Assembly (NCBI GenBank): GCA_022009835.1
Contig: CP091726.1
Coordinates: forward strand, 930,001 to 994,000
Length of the DNA: 64,000 bases
Origin: Bacilli bacterium
GTDB lineage: Bacteria; Bacillota_I; Bacilli_A; RF39; UBA660
Reading direction: 5' to 3'
The notes under the pieces are model-generated. The model made no database searches. It worked only from the letters and a program-made list of their open reading frames with translations, and was not told where the DNA came from. A program made the position numbers and the translations under genes. This document shows, piece after piece, positions 30,253 through 41,203 of this stretch (the first letter of the stretch is position 1; the number at the start of each line of letters is the position of its first letter).

Positions 30253-30576
30253 TATTTTTCTATATTAATATCTCTAATAGTATTAATAGGAATATATTCA
30301 TTATCCATAGTAATTAAATTATTTTTATTTTTACCAATAATTCTTTTATTAACTTTATTATTATCAGTAACGATAACTACATCTATCTTATATATGTAAT
30401 TAGGAGAATTAAAAATATTTTGAATTTTTTGTTCTACTGTTAAATTATTTCTATTATTAATAAATGATTTATTACTAATAATATTACTATCATTATATAA
30501 AGTAGAATATATCCTTTCATTATTATTAATTTCTTTTATTTATACTACTATGATACATACTAGGAAGTTCTTTCAT
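30253..30576 (-). CDS. Unknown small protein (frameshifted)
   Basis: About 107 residues. Start MKELPSMYHSSINK at 30576 with ribosome site GAGGTGAAAG; a T run near 30535 shifts the frame, after which VEQKIQNIFNSPNYIYKID and RIIGKNKNNLITMDNEYIP follow to the stop at 30253. Asn- and Ile-rich; the second half looks like a small beta-barrel (Val/Ile alternation). Function unknown. It faces rodA across a divergent promoter region. Confidence 0.5.
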
Positions 30577-30668
30577 TACTTTCACCTCTAATACATTATA
30601 TGAAAATAATAAGAATTATATTTATTATTTTTAATATTTGTGGTATCATAATTAAGAGAGTGATTTTT

Positions 30669-31793
30669 ATGAAGAAAGAATCAAAATTTAAAGTAGAAAA
30701 AAATATCTTAATACCACTTATATTATTTGGTATTATTAGTGTAATAACTATTTATTGTACTAGAAGTCTACTTCCTAGTGATTTACAAAATTTATATTTA
30801 AAACAAATACTATGGTATGTAATAGGTTTTTTTCTATAGCTTATTCAATGATGACTTTTTGGTAATAAATTTTTATATAACAATGCTTATATATTTTTAT
30901 CTAGTAGGAGTAGTCCTCTTAATATTAGTATTATTTATTGGTAAACCTATTAATAATGCTAGATGTTGGTTTATTATACCATATATTGGTAGTTTTCAAC
31001 CATCTGAGTTTATGAAAATATTCTTAATAATTACTTTATCTAGAATGATTGGAGACTTTAATGCTGAAAAAAAGAATAATGATATTAATGAAGAGTTTAG
31101 ATTTTTGATAAAGGTTCTTATTGTAGTTGGTATACCATCAATACTTACTTTTATTGAACCTGATACTGGAGCTGTTCTTATTTATTTTTATTATTACTAT
31201 TGTTATGCTCTTTACTGCTGGTTTTAGAAATAGATGGTTTATTGCCATATTAGCAATTATCCTAATATGTGGTGGAGCTTTCTTATCAATATACTTTTTA
31301 GATAAAGATTTATTTATAAAAATATTTGGTACCAGTTTCTTCTATCGTATGGATAGAATACTAAATTGGTCATCTTCTAGTGGATTACAACTTACTAATA
31401 GTATTACCGCTATCGGATCGGCAGGTAGTCTTGGACATGGTTTTAATCATACTCCTATCTATTTTCCTGAAATGCAAACAGACTTTATCTTTGCGGTCTT
31501 TGCTTCTAATTTTGGTTTTATTGGAGTACTTTGCTTAGTATCATTATTAATTTACTTCGATATAACAATCATCTCTTTAGCAGGTAAAACCACTACTACC
31601 TGTGATAAATTCACTATCGGTGGCATTATCTCTGTATTACTCTTCCAGCAGATTCAAAACATTAGTATGACTATAGGACTTCTTCCTATTATGGGCATTA
31701 CCCTTCCTTTTTATCTCTTATGGTGGTTCATCTTTATTATCATATATGATATTAGTAGGAATGTTATTTAATATATCAAATGAAAAAAATTAA
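30669..31793 (+). CDS. rodA: RodA/FtsW-family (SEDS) glycan polymerase (frameshifted)
   Basis: About 375 residues with some ten membrane segments after corrections near 30830, 31190 and 31710. SEDS landmarks: IGKPINNARCWFIIPYIG with SFQPSEFMKIFLI, FIEPDTGAVLIYF, AIGSAGSLGHGFNH, FPEMQTDFIFAVFASNFG, GLLPIMGITLPF and, in the corrected frame, SYGGSSLLSYM. SEDS proteins polymerise lipid II into glycan strands. RodA (elongation) is favoured over FtsW because the chain is short and no division genes are nearby, but this is not decisive. Confidence 0.85.
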
Positions 31794-31807
31794 GATTTAA
31801 AAAAATT

Positions 31808-31834
31808 AATACCAAGATATTTGGTATTTTTTTA
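31808..31834 (+). terminator. Terminator behind rodA
   Basis: AATACCA pairs with TGGTATT around a seven-base loop and is followed by a T run on the plus strand. Its right edge reaches the stop of ylbE from the other strand. Confidence 0.7.
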
Positions 31835-32056
31835 TTTTAATACATCTAAAAAAAGTCTTTAACATATTAATACTATTTAAAGTATTATTAATCTTATCAG
31901 AAGTAGTTAACTTATATTTTTTTCTTTCATATCCATTATCATATCTTTAAATAAATCAGGATTTCTATTTAATCTTTTATACCAAATAGGATACTCTCTA
32001 ATAAATCTTGTTAATAAAGGATCTCCTGCTATTCTAATTTGATTTTCTATAGTCAT
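31832..32056 (-). CDS. ylbE: YlbE-like protein (frameshifted)
   Basis: About 75 residues. The pattern RFIREYPIWYKRLNRNP followed by FKDMIMDMKEKYKLTTSDKI and NMLKTFLDVLK matches the short YlbE family of Bacilli as I know it. One A-run error near 31922. Its ATG overlaps the stop of ylbD (TAATG), so the pair is translationally coupled. The biochemical function is not known. Confidence 0.7.
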
Positions 32057-32414
32057 TAGTCATCAAACCTTTTATATACTGGTCTAGGATTATATGTTTC
32101 TTCTTTTTTATCTTTAATTAAAAGTCCTCCAAATAAATCAATTGCCTTTTGGACCGATGATAAACCATCTTGTAATTTACCTGCATCTATATTTTTAACT
32201 GTATCTAGGATTCCTTCTAAAGGATTATTACTTTTTAACAGTGTTTTTCTAATTTATCTTCTTTATTTAAATATTTATTCCAAATATTTTCATCTTCTCC
32301 ATATAAATCATATAATTCATAAAAATTTTGCCATGTATTTTTATTATCCCTAACATAAGTTACTAGTTTAGGGTTTCTCTTTACAAATTCTTTAAAGTTA
32401 TCTACTTTGGTCAT
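32056..32414 (-). CDS. ylbD: YlbD-like protein (frameshifted)
   Basis: About 120 residues starting MTKVDNFKEFVKRNPKLV, with TWQNFYELYDLYGEDENIW and, at the C-terminus, KLQDGLSSVQKAIDLFGGL. This fits the YlbD family, described as a putative spore coat protein in Bacillus; the gene order ylbD-ylbE is also as in Bacillus. One error near 32246. A sporulation role here is not shown. Confidence 0.7.
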
Positions 32415-32450
32415 GCTATATCACCTATTATAGTGTATGTTGTATAAAAA

Positions 32451-32475
32451 GAAAAAAGACTGTTTAGTCCTTTAT
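32451..32475 (-). terminator. Weak terminator behind the transglutaminase-like gene
   Basis: AGACT and AGTC(C)T pair around GTTT, with a T-rich tail on the minus strand. The stem is short. Confidence 0.45.
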
Positions 32476-32497
32476 TTTTATTTTTTCTTTTTTCTTA

Positions 32498-33389
32498 TTA
32501 ACATTCATATATCTTTTTAATTGAAGTTTCTCTAATATTGTCTTTATTTATATTATTAATCATTCCACTAGTGGACTCTACTACTCTAACACTATATAAT
32601 AGATTAATAAAATCTTCAAAGCTTATCTCACTAGAATAATATTTGCCTATTACTTGATCATACTGTTTTGCTATTTCTTCTACTACATAATACTTGTCAT
32701 CAGGAATGTATTTAGCATCAACAAGTGTAAATAATATATTAAGTCTATCTAATACTTTAAGTGCAGAATCCATATCTTTACCATCAATTATCTTTAAGAT
32801 TGTCTCTTTATCTAATTCTAATAATTCGCTTATTTCACAGTAACAACTATTCATACTTCTAACAAGAGGCATCAAGAAATAATCATATCTATCAATATAA
32901 TTAATATCATCTTTACTCTTCCTCTTATCCCAAGTTGGATCAAAAGCATATACTCCATCTATATTATACTTAGCATCCTTAATGTATGCTAAACTTCTTT
33001 GATGTTTAATATTTAAATCAATTACTGGGATTGAATTAATACCTAGACTAGTTAATACTGCTGTAAATAAATTGGAATACCCTGCACATACAATTTTATC
33101 ACCATTAAGTACTTTATCTAAATCTCTTGAACTATTAATATCATCTAAATCATCTTCATATAAGCGATACTTAACTCGATCATAAACAAACATAATCTTC
33201 TCTAAAGGGGATAAATCATAACTATTTATTTCTTCTACTACTGCATTAATAATACATGATATCTTATATACCATACTAATTAAAATTGGACTATTATTCT
33301 TTTGATAATCAATATATACATTAAATTCATTAATATTTTTCTACACCAAAAATCCTCTATTAACTTTTTTTATAACTAATAAGTGATAT
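32498..33389 (-). CDS. Transglutaminase-like cysteine protein
   Basis: The uninterrupted part starting MVYKISCIINAVVEE is 258 residues; about 30 more in-frame residues (NINEFNVYIDYQKNN) lie upstream. Catalytic triad candidates of the transglutaminase-like fold are in order: Cys in GDKIVCAGYSNLF, His in NIKHQRSLAYI, Asp in YAFDPTWDKRK. Such bacterial proteins are usually proteases or amidases rather than crosslinkers. No signal peptide is seen in the part that can be read. Confidence 0.75.
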
Positions 33390-33880
33390 TTTTTTGAGCA
33401 GAAATGATAACTTTGGCATTAAATCTTTTTACTAATATTTAAAGCATCAGTAAAATTATTCTCATTACAAAAGATAAATACTTCTTTTACTTTTTCTATC
33501 TCTTTTTAAATAATTATATTTTTTTGATTATAACCAATAGCTACACTTAATATTAATGATAGAATTGGAATACCATTATCTATTAAAAACTTCTTTAAGA
33601 ACATTCGTATTTTCTTTACCAAGTGCACAATTAATAATAAGATTCATTATTCTTACTGGAGGATTAAAACTATTAATAATCTGGTTAGACTTTATCATAT
33701 CAATAATTAGTTCTTCTTTGGAACTATTAATTAAACTGCTAAGTAATGATAAATCAATATTAATACTACTTTCTACTTTAGTTATATTATTTTTCTCTAG
33801 CTTCTTTTTATATTCAATTGCATTACAAACACCTAACTCTTTTTTTACATAAACTATATAATATCTTAACTTCCTTAATT
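33390..33880 (-). CDS. Unknown protein between rluB and the transglutaminase-like gene (fragmentary)
   Basis: Coding-like stretches in changing frames: NAIEYKKKLEKNNITKVE, SLLSSLINSSKEELIIDMIK, RIMNLIINCALGKENTNVLK, then IGYNQKNIII and EVFIFCNENNFTDALN. Frame changes fall at A/T runs near 33585, 33515 and 33430. The start is unclear and may overlap the end of rluB. It could be a separate helical protein or the N-terminal part of the next gene. No family is recognised. Confidence 0.4.
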
Positions 33881-34558
33881 GAAAGAGTTCTATATTCTCC
33901 TGGCATAAGACCTTTTAAGTTTAAATTACCAATAGATTCTCTTCTTAATTTTTATAACTTTATATCCAAGTACTTCAAACATCTTTTTTACTTGATGATT
34001 TTTTCCTTCATGAATTGTAAGAGTAACTACTGTTGTTTCTTTCTTCTTATCAATACTCTTAATTCTTGCTTGGGCTTTTTTGGTTTTTACTCCATCTATT
34101 ATTACACCACTTCTTAATTTTTGCATATCAGGTATTTGTACTATACCTTTTACTTTGGCAACATAGGTTTTATCTACTAATGAACTAGGACTCATAAGTA
34201 AATTAGCAAGTTCCCCATCATTAGTAAGTATAAGAGCTCCTGTTGTATCATAATCAAGTCGACCTACTGGATATATTCTTGCACTAGTATCTATTAAATC
34301 TACTACTGCTACTCTATTTTTTTCATCTTTTGTCGTTGTAACTACTCCTTTAGGTTTGTTAAGTAAATAATATTCATAAGCTCTACTACTATCTAAAATA
34401 TTACCTTCTACCGTAATAATATCTCCTGGTTTAACTGTTGTACCAAGTTTAGTTACCACTTCACCATTAACTTCAACTAACCCCTTAACAATAAGTTCTT
34501 CAGCCTTTCTCCTCGAACAATAACCTAAAGATGCAATTTTCTTTTGTATTCTTTCCAT
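33824..34558 (-). CDS. rluB: RluB/RsuA-family pseudouridine synthase
   Basis: About 245 residues. An S4 RNA-binding domain opens the protein (IASLGYCSRRKAEELIVKG and VKPGDIITVEG). The catalytic motif is VGRLDYDTTGALILTNDG with the nucleophilic Asp. IHEGKNHQVKKMFEVLGY follows, and a run error near 33945 hides the normal C-terminus ESIGNLNLKGLMPGEYR. It isomerises a uridine in 23S or 16S rRNA. It ends near 33824 in the corrected frame. Confidence 0.9.
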
Positions 34559-34699
34559 AATACTTCCCCTCTCAAAACAAATATATTATACTATACTTTT
34601 TTTAAATAATTACATCCCTTTTTATCAACTTTTTTTATATTTTTTTCATAAAATATATTGAAATACTTATTAAAGTCTGCTATAATTAGATTGTCTTTT

Positions 34700-34773
34700 G
34701 GACGTATAGCCAAGTGGTAAGGCACGGGACTGCAACTCCCTGAGCGTTGGTTCAAATCCGACTACGTCCTCCA
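34700..34773 (+). tRNA. tRNA-Cys (GCA)
   Basis: Acceptor GGACGTA pairs with TACGTCC, then discriminator T and encoded CCA. The anticodon stem holds loop CTGCAAC (anticodon GCA, codon TGC/TGT); the T arm has GTTCAAATCC. It is followed by a recombinase-bearing element, so its 3' end is a possible integration landmark. Confidence 0.93.
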
Positions 34774-34818
34774 ATATGATAGGAAACTCGAACTTTTAGA
34801 TTTCGAGAGTAATAAATG

Positions 34819-34843
34819 CTAACTAGAAATAGTTAGTTTTTTT
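34819..34843 (+). terminator. Terminator behind tRNA-Cys
   Basis: CTAACTA pairs with TAGTTAG around GAAA, then seven T. A smaller hairpin CTCGA/TCGAG lies at 34788-34807. Confidence 0.85.
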
Positions 34844-34871
34844 GTTATTTAAGAAAGGATGAGTGATTATA

Positions 34872-35150
34872 TGTTAACAATAGAAACTAAAGAATTAGAG
34901 ATAAGTTTAGAACTAAAAAGAAAGGTTGAAATGATTTGTAAGTTTGCTTGTGCTAAACCTACTTTTTAAAAAAATGGGAATATCAAAAAGTATTAAGGAA
35001 ACAAACACTGCTTATGTAATGCCACATATTATTAAAGTTAATAATATTGATTATTTAATGTTTGATGAATGTGATGACATATTTGTTAATGGTTATAATG
35101 AAAAAATAAAATTTAAAGACTTTGAAACCTACATTAAAAGCCATTTTTAA
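34872..35150 (+). CDS. Unknown small protein at the start of the mobile element
   Basis: About 92 residues: MLTIETKELEISLELKRK, a run error near 34965, then MGISKSIKETNTAYVMP and IKFKDFETYIKSHF. Acidic, no membrane helix. First gene after the tRNA and terminator. No family recognised. Confidence 0.5.
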
Positions 35151-35159
35151 GCCAATGAT

Positions 35160-35324
35160 TTGACATTTCTTAATTTTGTGGTAGAATAATCAACCAAGAA
35201 GACTTATGTCTATTTAGGGGGTTAAATAGTATGAGATTCAAGTTTAAAAGCAAATATTATTCTAAATTAGATTTTAAGAGGTGTCAGTAGTATTAAGCAC
35301 TTAATACTTTTGACACCTCTTTTT
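35160..35324 (+). promoter_or_regulatory. Promoter, leader peptide and hairpin before the recombinase
   Basis: TTGACA (35160-35165), 16 bases, TAGAAT (35182-35187). A 19-codon ORF (35231-35290, MRFKFKSKYYSKLDFKRCQ, ribosome site TAGGGGG) runs into a long stem-loop (35276-35324) with AAGAGGTGTCA/TGACACCTCTT outside and GTATTAAG/CTTAATAC inside, then TTTTTG. The ORF stop lies within the 5' arm of the stem, the usual geometry for translation-linked attenuation. It would limit recombinase expression. Confidence 0.65.
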
Positions 35325-35348
35325 GTTAGAAAAAGGAGTTGATGATTT

Positions 35349-36814
35349 ATGAATGAAGAAAAGAAAGTTGCAGGTATTTATAAAAGAGTTTCAACATTAG
35401 ACCAAAAAAAACGAGAGGGTTTTAGTTTACCAGAGCAAGAAGAAAAAAATTAAGAGAGTTTTGTAAATTTAAAGGTTATGAAATTTATAAAGTATATGCT
35501 GATGAGGGAATAAGTGCAAAAGATGATAAAAGACCAGCATATCAACAAATGATACAAGATATTAAAGATAAGAAAATAAATGTAATTGTTGCTTTTAAAC
35601 TAGATAGACTTACAAGAAGTGTATTTGATATTGAAAAACTTATGAAATTTGTTAATGACAATGAATGCGATATTGATTGTATGGCTGATGAATCTAATAC
35701 TACTACTTCAAATGGTAGAATGGTTATGAGAATAATGACTAGTGTTTCGCAAAATGAAATTGAGAAATGTTCAGAAAGAACTAAATTTGGACTTGTAGGT
35801 GCTATTAAGGCAGGTCATATTCCTGGACCTTTACCTTTAGGTTATCAAAGAATAGATAAAAAAATGATACCCGATCCTTTAACAAGAGACATAATAGTTA
35901 GATTATATGATTTATATTTAGAGGGAAAAAGTTATCAAACTATTGCCAATATTTATAATAAAGAAAAAAAGTTTTTAGGTAAAAACAAATTGGTTAGATT
36001 CAACAATAAGTAGAATGATAACAAATGAGATTTATAAAGGTGATTATTTTCATGGAAGAAGTACAAAACACCCTACATATTATGAAAATGTCGTTGAGCC
36101 ACTAGTTAGTAAAGAAAAATGGGAAGATTGCCAATATCAAAAACAAAGAAATGCAAGACATTATGAAAGAACAGCAACATATCTATTTACTAATAAACTT
36201 AAATGTTCTAAATGTGGTTGTTTTCTAGGTGAAAGTGCTACAACTAAAAAGAATGGTATAAAGTATTATTACTATAAATGTGAGAAATGTAAAACTTATT
36301 TTAGTGAAATAGATATTGAAGAAAGATTAAAAAGGTTTCTTAATTGAATTAAATAAACAAGATGAATTGATTAATGATTACTATACGCCATTTATTAAGT
36401 CTAAATTAGATAATAAACAAATAGATTATGAAAAAGGAAATAAAAAGATTTAGATAAGCAATTAGATAGAATTAAAAAAATGCTTATATCAAAGGTATTT
36501 TTAAAAAAATTGAAGATTTTTGAAAATGATATAAAACAAATAGAATTTAATAAAAAAATGACTTAACTAAAAAAAATATCAAGAACAAAAAGCAATATGA
36601 GAATTTAAGTTTCACAGTTGATGATTTACTTATCTTACAAGATAAACAACAAATAGATGAGTTTGTTAAACCCGAATTATTTTTTTATTAATTTAAATAA
36701 ATGGTTAAATACCCCAAGAGAAAAAGAAACAAAAAAATTATTTGCTAAATATATCGACTTTATCGAAATAGAAATTACTAGTGGTAATTTTTAGAGAATC
36801 ATTTTTTTATCTGA
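35349..36814 (+). CDS. Large serine recombinase (frameshifted)
   Basis: About 490 residues. Resolvase domain: catalytic Ser in GIYKRVSTLDQ near residue 14, then YADEGISAKDDKRPAYQQM and AFKLDRLTRSVFDIEKL. Recombinase domain: GPLPLGYQRIDKKM and SRMITNEIYKGDYFHGR. A zinc ribbon, KLKCSKCGCFLGE plus CEKCKTYF, is followed by a coiled coil. It inserts and excises mobile DNA by double-strand exchange at att sites. Errors near 35450, 35985, 36340 and in the coiled coil. Position next to tRNA-Cys fits an integration module. Confidence 0.88.
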
Positions 36815-36815
36815 T

Positions 36816-37229
36816 ATGAGAAATAATCATATTTTTATATGGTATACCTTATAACTTCAATATTTTCGAAGATGATTATGGTTATCCACTTCGTATGAAT
36901 TGGGAAGCAAAAACTAAAGAAAATGCTAGAAAATACTTTGATAAATTATGCACTACTCTTGGAAGTGATTATAAACTTAACTATTATGAAGTAGATACTG
37001 ATGATGATTTAAGAGATATAACATTTTCAAGCACTTGTGAAATAGAAAAAGATAATAAGACTTATAGCTCTAGAAAGAGATAAATTTGATAAAAATAAAA
37101 ACTTAAAATTAGGTATTATAACTATTGACTTAACTAATGTAATAGCACCAAATGGTAAGCAAGTTTATAAAGGTTATTTTTGAAAAAGTTAGAGAGGTTT
37201 TAAGAGATAATGAGTTATGCAATATTTAG
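36816..37229 (+). CDS. Unknown accessory protein upstream of the relaxase
   Basis: About 135 residues after run corrections (start MRNNHIFLYGIPYNFN, then FEDDYGYPLRMNWEAKTKE, LGIITIDLTNVIAPNGKQV). Acidic and Tyr-rich. Its last codons overlap the relaxase start (ATGAGTTATGC region), so they are translated together. No family recognised. Confidence 0.5.
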
Positions 37230-38475
37230 AAGTGAATCGATAAATACCCTTTAAAGATTTAGGTGAAATTGGTGCTCATAATAAAAGAGATAAAAAGTCT
37301 TATAAATCTAATCCTGATATAGATATGTCTAGGTCTAAAAAAATAATATAGAAATTGTTCCTCTTAATGATAGATATTCCAAAGGTTATTATGAACTAGT
37401 TAAAGATTATAAAAAAAGAATATGAAGAAAAACAAAAAACAACTCGCGAAGATCGAAGAAAGCCATTTGATAAAATGTTAGATGATTCAAATAGTGTTGT
37501 AGCAGACGAATTAATGTTTACTAGTGATAATGATTTCTTTAAAGATATGAGTAAAAAAGATATCAAAAAATGGGCTGATACTTGTATGAAATTTGTTTAT
37601 GAAGATTTAGGTTATACTAAAGAGCAAGTTTTACATAGTGTTGTTCATATGGACGAAAAAACACCTCATATGCATTGCGTAGTTGTTCCATTAATAAAGA
37701 AGTTTGATAAAAGAACAAATACTGAAAAATATACTATTTCTAAAAAGCATTATATGAAGTCTGGCGAGTATATTAGTGAACTTCAAGACAAATATTGGAA
37801 AAGAATGAATGATAATGGCTTTAAACTAGAAAGAGGTATTAAAAATAGTGATAATGAACATATCTCTATTAAAGAATTTAAAAAACTTACAAGAAAATTA
37901 GATGCTCGCATGGAAAAACAAAATCACCTTATGACTAGAGATTATGAAATACTAGAAGAAAAAATAAAAACTTCTAAAACCGACTATAACTGGTAAAGAA
38001 GTTAAAATTGATAAAGAAACTTATGATACTCTCAAAGACTTTATGAATACCTCAAAAAGAGTAATTAAAGATATGCCAAATAATCAAGCATTATTTAAAG
38101 AACTAGAAGACTATACTAAAAATTATCGTGAAATGGAACGTGAAAAACACAATGTAGAAGTTGAAGTTAGAAAAATTAGAACATAAAAAAACGAAGAATT
38201 AAGGAATGAAAATAGAAAACTTCATAACTTCTTAAATATAATGCTTCAAACCTTAAAAAAAATTCTTTAACAAATTGCTCCATATAGGAACTGAAAAAGA
38301 TAAAGATGATGTAGTTAAAGAAATAACTGCTTATCATAGTTTAGATTATTATAACGATAGAGATTTACACGATATTGCTGATGGAATACCTAGAGAAGAT
38401 GAAATAAATGATTATATTTATGAACAAAACTATAGTTATGATAAAGATTATGATGACAAAGATATTGATATTTAA
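37210..38475 (+). CDS. MobV-family relaxase (plasmid recombination/mobilization enzyme, frameshifted)
   Basis: About 420 residues starting MSYAIFRSESINTL. The Mob/Pre signature is HMDEKTPHMHCVVVPL (His-x-Asp-Glu..His-x-His) around residue 155, preceded by YSKGYYELVKDYKKEYEEK and followed by a long coiled coil (ELEDYTKNYREMEREKHN) and an acidic C-terminus. It nicks DNA at an origin of transfer for mobilization. No conjugation genes are beside it, so this part looks like a mobilizable element relying on another system. Confidence 0.85.
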
Positions 38476-38640
38476 AAAGACGAGCATTGCTCGTCAATGA
38501 TATCTATTTCCAATAGATAAAACACACTTCTCTATTGGCAGAGCCAATAGGTGTGTGCAAAGGGAATATTCCCTTTTGAAAACCTAAAACATAATTAAGC
38601 AAGAACTAATCGTTCAAACAATAATTATGTTTTTTTAAAT
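38476..38640. repeat. Cluster of four inverted repeats behind the relaxase (possible oriT)
   Basis: In order: GACGAGC/GCTCGTC (38480-38496), CACAC..CTATTGGC/GCCAATAG..GTGTG (about 38522-38556), AAAGGGAATATTCCCTTT (about 38560-38577) and ACATAATTA/TAATTATGT (about 38589-38632). The first can terminate mobV. The density of palindromes beside a relaxase gene suggests transfer-origin or replication signals, though MobV origins usually lie upstream. Confidence 0.5.
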
Positions 38641-38721
38641 TGCAATAAATTGCAATTATATATTTATAAAAGTCTATCACCACTTTCATTTGCTATCACA
38701 AATGGAAACGTGCTATGACTT

Positions 38722-39174
38722 CTATCTAACATTACCTTTATTTTGTGCAACTGATTGTAAATATTCTCTTCTAGTGCTTTCTAAGTTATCTAAAACTTGA
38801 AACGCAACTTGTTCAGGTGTTTTTTCGTGCCCAATAGCAAAATCATACTTTACTTCTCCAGATAAAATTCTTCTTATAATTTCTTCTTTTGCTTGTTCTC
38901 TAACAGCATCACTTGAATTATAAACAGCAACTTCAATTAAATCATCGTAGGAAACTGCTTTTGTAGTTTTGTTTATTTCAGTTGCTAATGTTTCTTTCAT
39001 TTTTTCTAATTGATCTTTTGTTAATTCAGGGCTTTCACTAACTTTGTTCATTGGAATATCAGAATCTAAATAAACTGATGGTTCAATGATTTCACCATTT
39101 GGGCCTTTTATAGTATTTGTTTTTAAATTATAATTATTGCTAATAATAAATTGAATATTTTCTTTTTCGTTCAC
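38722..39174 (-). CDS. Unknown protein, mobile-element associated
   Basis: 150 uninterrupted residues: FIISNNYNLKTNTIKGPNGE at the start, a helical middle SPELTKDQLEKMKETLATE and KAVSYDDLIEVAVYNSSD, ending QSVAQNKGNVR. Soluble and acidic. It ends facing the inverted repeats behind mobV. No family recognised. Confidence 0.65.
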   Translation of the reverse strand: MNEKENIQFIISNNYNLKTNTIKGPNGEIIEPSVYLDSDIPMNKVSESPELTKDQLEKMKETLATEINKTTKAVSYDDLIEVAVYNSSDAVREQAKEEIIRRILSGEVKYDFAIGHEKTPEQVAFQVLDNLESTRREYLQSVAQNKGNVR

Positions 39175-39281
39175 AATTAATAACCTCCATATCTACTACA
39201 ATTATACCATATTCCTATAAAATTTCATAATTATAGTGTAAAATTTTTACAATTTCTTGTTTCAAAATGTAAAATATATAG

Positions 39282-39402
39282 TATAATTTAATTAGTTAGT
39301 AGTTATTACTACCTAACTTATTGGTATGAGAAAAAGTTATTCGACTTCTTCTCTATACGCTCCATTTAAACATTGAAAGGACCTTATTTATGGTTCTTTT
39401 TT
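39282..39402 (+). ncRNA. Candidate small RNA
   Basis: TATAAT (39282-39287) precedes a transcript that would open with a ten-pair hairpin AGTTAGTAGT/ACTACCTAACT (39294-39318), continue with GAGAA..TTCTC, and end at a terminator AAAGGACC/GGTTCTTT plus T run (39375-39402). No ORF fits inside. It resembles none of the RNA families I can recall; its own promoter and terminator support an independent RNA. Confidence 0.55.
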
Positions 39403-39433
39403 TTGACATAGTATTAATTTAATGTTATAATAA
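39403..39433 (+). promoter_or_regulatory. Consensus promoter of the large membrane-protein gene
   Basis: TTGACA (39404-39409), 17 bases, TATAAT (39427-39432). It follows directly on the terminator of the small RNA and precedes the ribosome site AAGGGGG of the next gene. Confidence 0.75.
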
Positions 39434-39461
39434 TGATACTTTCTAAGGGGGAACATATTTA

Positions 39462-41198
39462 TGGAAAGAGATTTAGCAATAGTATATAAATCAGAATTAT
39501 ATAAAGTAAATAAAATACTTAATAAATTAAAAGGAAATAGGATTAGATACTACCAATTATGAAAATGCCGTTTATAATATCGAAGATAAATGTTGTACTA
39601 GTAATAAAGAAGATTTAGAAAAAAAGGTTTTGATACACCATTTGTAGTTGACTATCTTGAAGCTAATTATTCTAAAGCTATTAATAACTTAAAAAAATAA
39701 TTGAAAAAAAGAATTATCTAAATATGAAGTATATATGAAAGTTAGTTCATTTACCAGTCTATTAAAAAAATATCATTGAAAGTAATAATATTACATCTAA
39801 AGAGCTAGAAGAATTATCTCCACAATTAATAAGTATTTTTAAATAGTTTAAAAAAATCTAATACACTAGACTATTCTGCTGAAGGTAATATAGTAGATAG
39901 TATTTATGAAGTAACTTATTATTTACTAAAAGAAGAAATTAAACTTAATAAAAAAAGTTTGTTTGATTCTCTAATAAAAGATGAAGTTCATACTATGTAT
40001 TTAGATAAAGAAATATCTAAAGAACTAAATAAACTAGACAAAAAAACGATCCTAAAAAAATAATGAAATATTTAATCGAAAAAATACTTTAGACTTAAAT
40101 GGTATTAATAGTCATTACTTAGATTATGAACTATTATCTCTTTTAGTACATCCTATCAAAAAGAAGCAAGAAACTAAAGATATAACTAAGCTAAAACCAT
40201 TATACGATAGAATAAATAATGAACTATTTATATATGGACAAGATATAAGTAAAATTCATTATAATATCAGTGATTATGAAGAAGAAGTAATAAATCTAAA
40301 GAAACCTCTTCGTTATATCAAAAATATTGGAAGCATAATACTTAGTGCTAGTATTATTACAACTTTAATTGGTGGTGCCTATCGTTTAGGTAAGCATGCC
40401 GCTAATGAAACTTCAAGTTTAAAAAGTACAACTATTACTACTTATGATACTAGAGATAATAGTGAAAAACACTACTGAACCATTCTATGGTGGTAGTGAA
40501 GAATATACTGATGGTATCATTGTTACGAAGTATGAACCATATCGTAAAAAATTGGTGGTTTCTATAGATATGTAACCACCTACAATTTAGGTGAAGCAAA
40601 TGAACTATCTAATGAAGATATCTTAAATCTTAACTTTGAAGGATTAGGTATTGATGGAAAACAAGAAAAAGAAACCAAAGATACTTTAACTTATGAGAAT
40701 GTATATAACGACATTTATTATATTATCACTAGAACTTCTGTTAATGAAAAATGATGTTATAATAAGCAAAAGGCTATCTAGTACTTTACATATTGCTTAG
40801 TGAGATACTTGCCGCTATTGTATATTTTTTATTACTAGGTCTCAAAGGTGAAATATTTGATGAAGTATCTATTGGTTTAATTAGTGGTATTATAGATATT
40901 AAAAAAAGATTTAGAAGATATAAAACATTATACTAAAGATAAAGAAGATTACATAAATAAAGGAAAGAAATTAATAAAAGAAGTAGAAGAATTACTTAAT
41001 ACTTATGATGATGAAATTAGACAATTAATTAAATATGTTGATTTTACTTCTGAACATGGTGATGACAAAGTAAATGAAAATTTAAGAACTACTTTAGAGC
41101 AAATATATAAAAGGCTATCTGCAATTGAAGAGTATACAGATAATACTACTATTAAAGATACAACTACTAAAATAAGAAAAAGAGCTAGAGAAATCTAG
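39462..41198 (+). CDS. Unknown large membrane-anchored protein (frameshifted)
   Basis: About 575 residues in ten or more pieces. It starts MERDLAIVYKSELYKVNKIL; the first half is helical and charged, then one membrane segment (SIILSASIITTLIGGAYRLG) and a Thr-rich stretch. A second hydrophobic part (YLPLLYIFLLLGLKG) and a coiled-coil end (LIKEVEELLNTYDDEIRQ, KRLSAIEEYTDN) follow. No family is recognised. The arrangement (long helical domain, helix, extracellular or periplasmic segment) suggests an envelope protein. Confidence 0.55.
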
Positions 41199-41203
41199 TT
41201 CTT

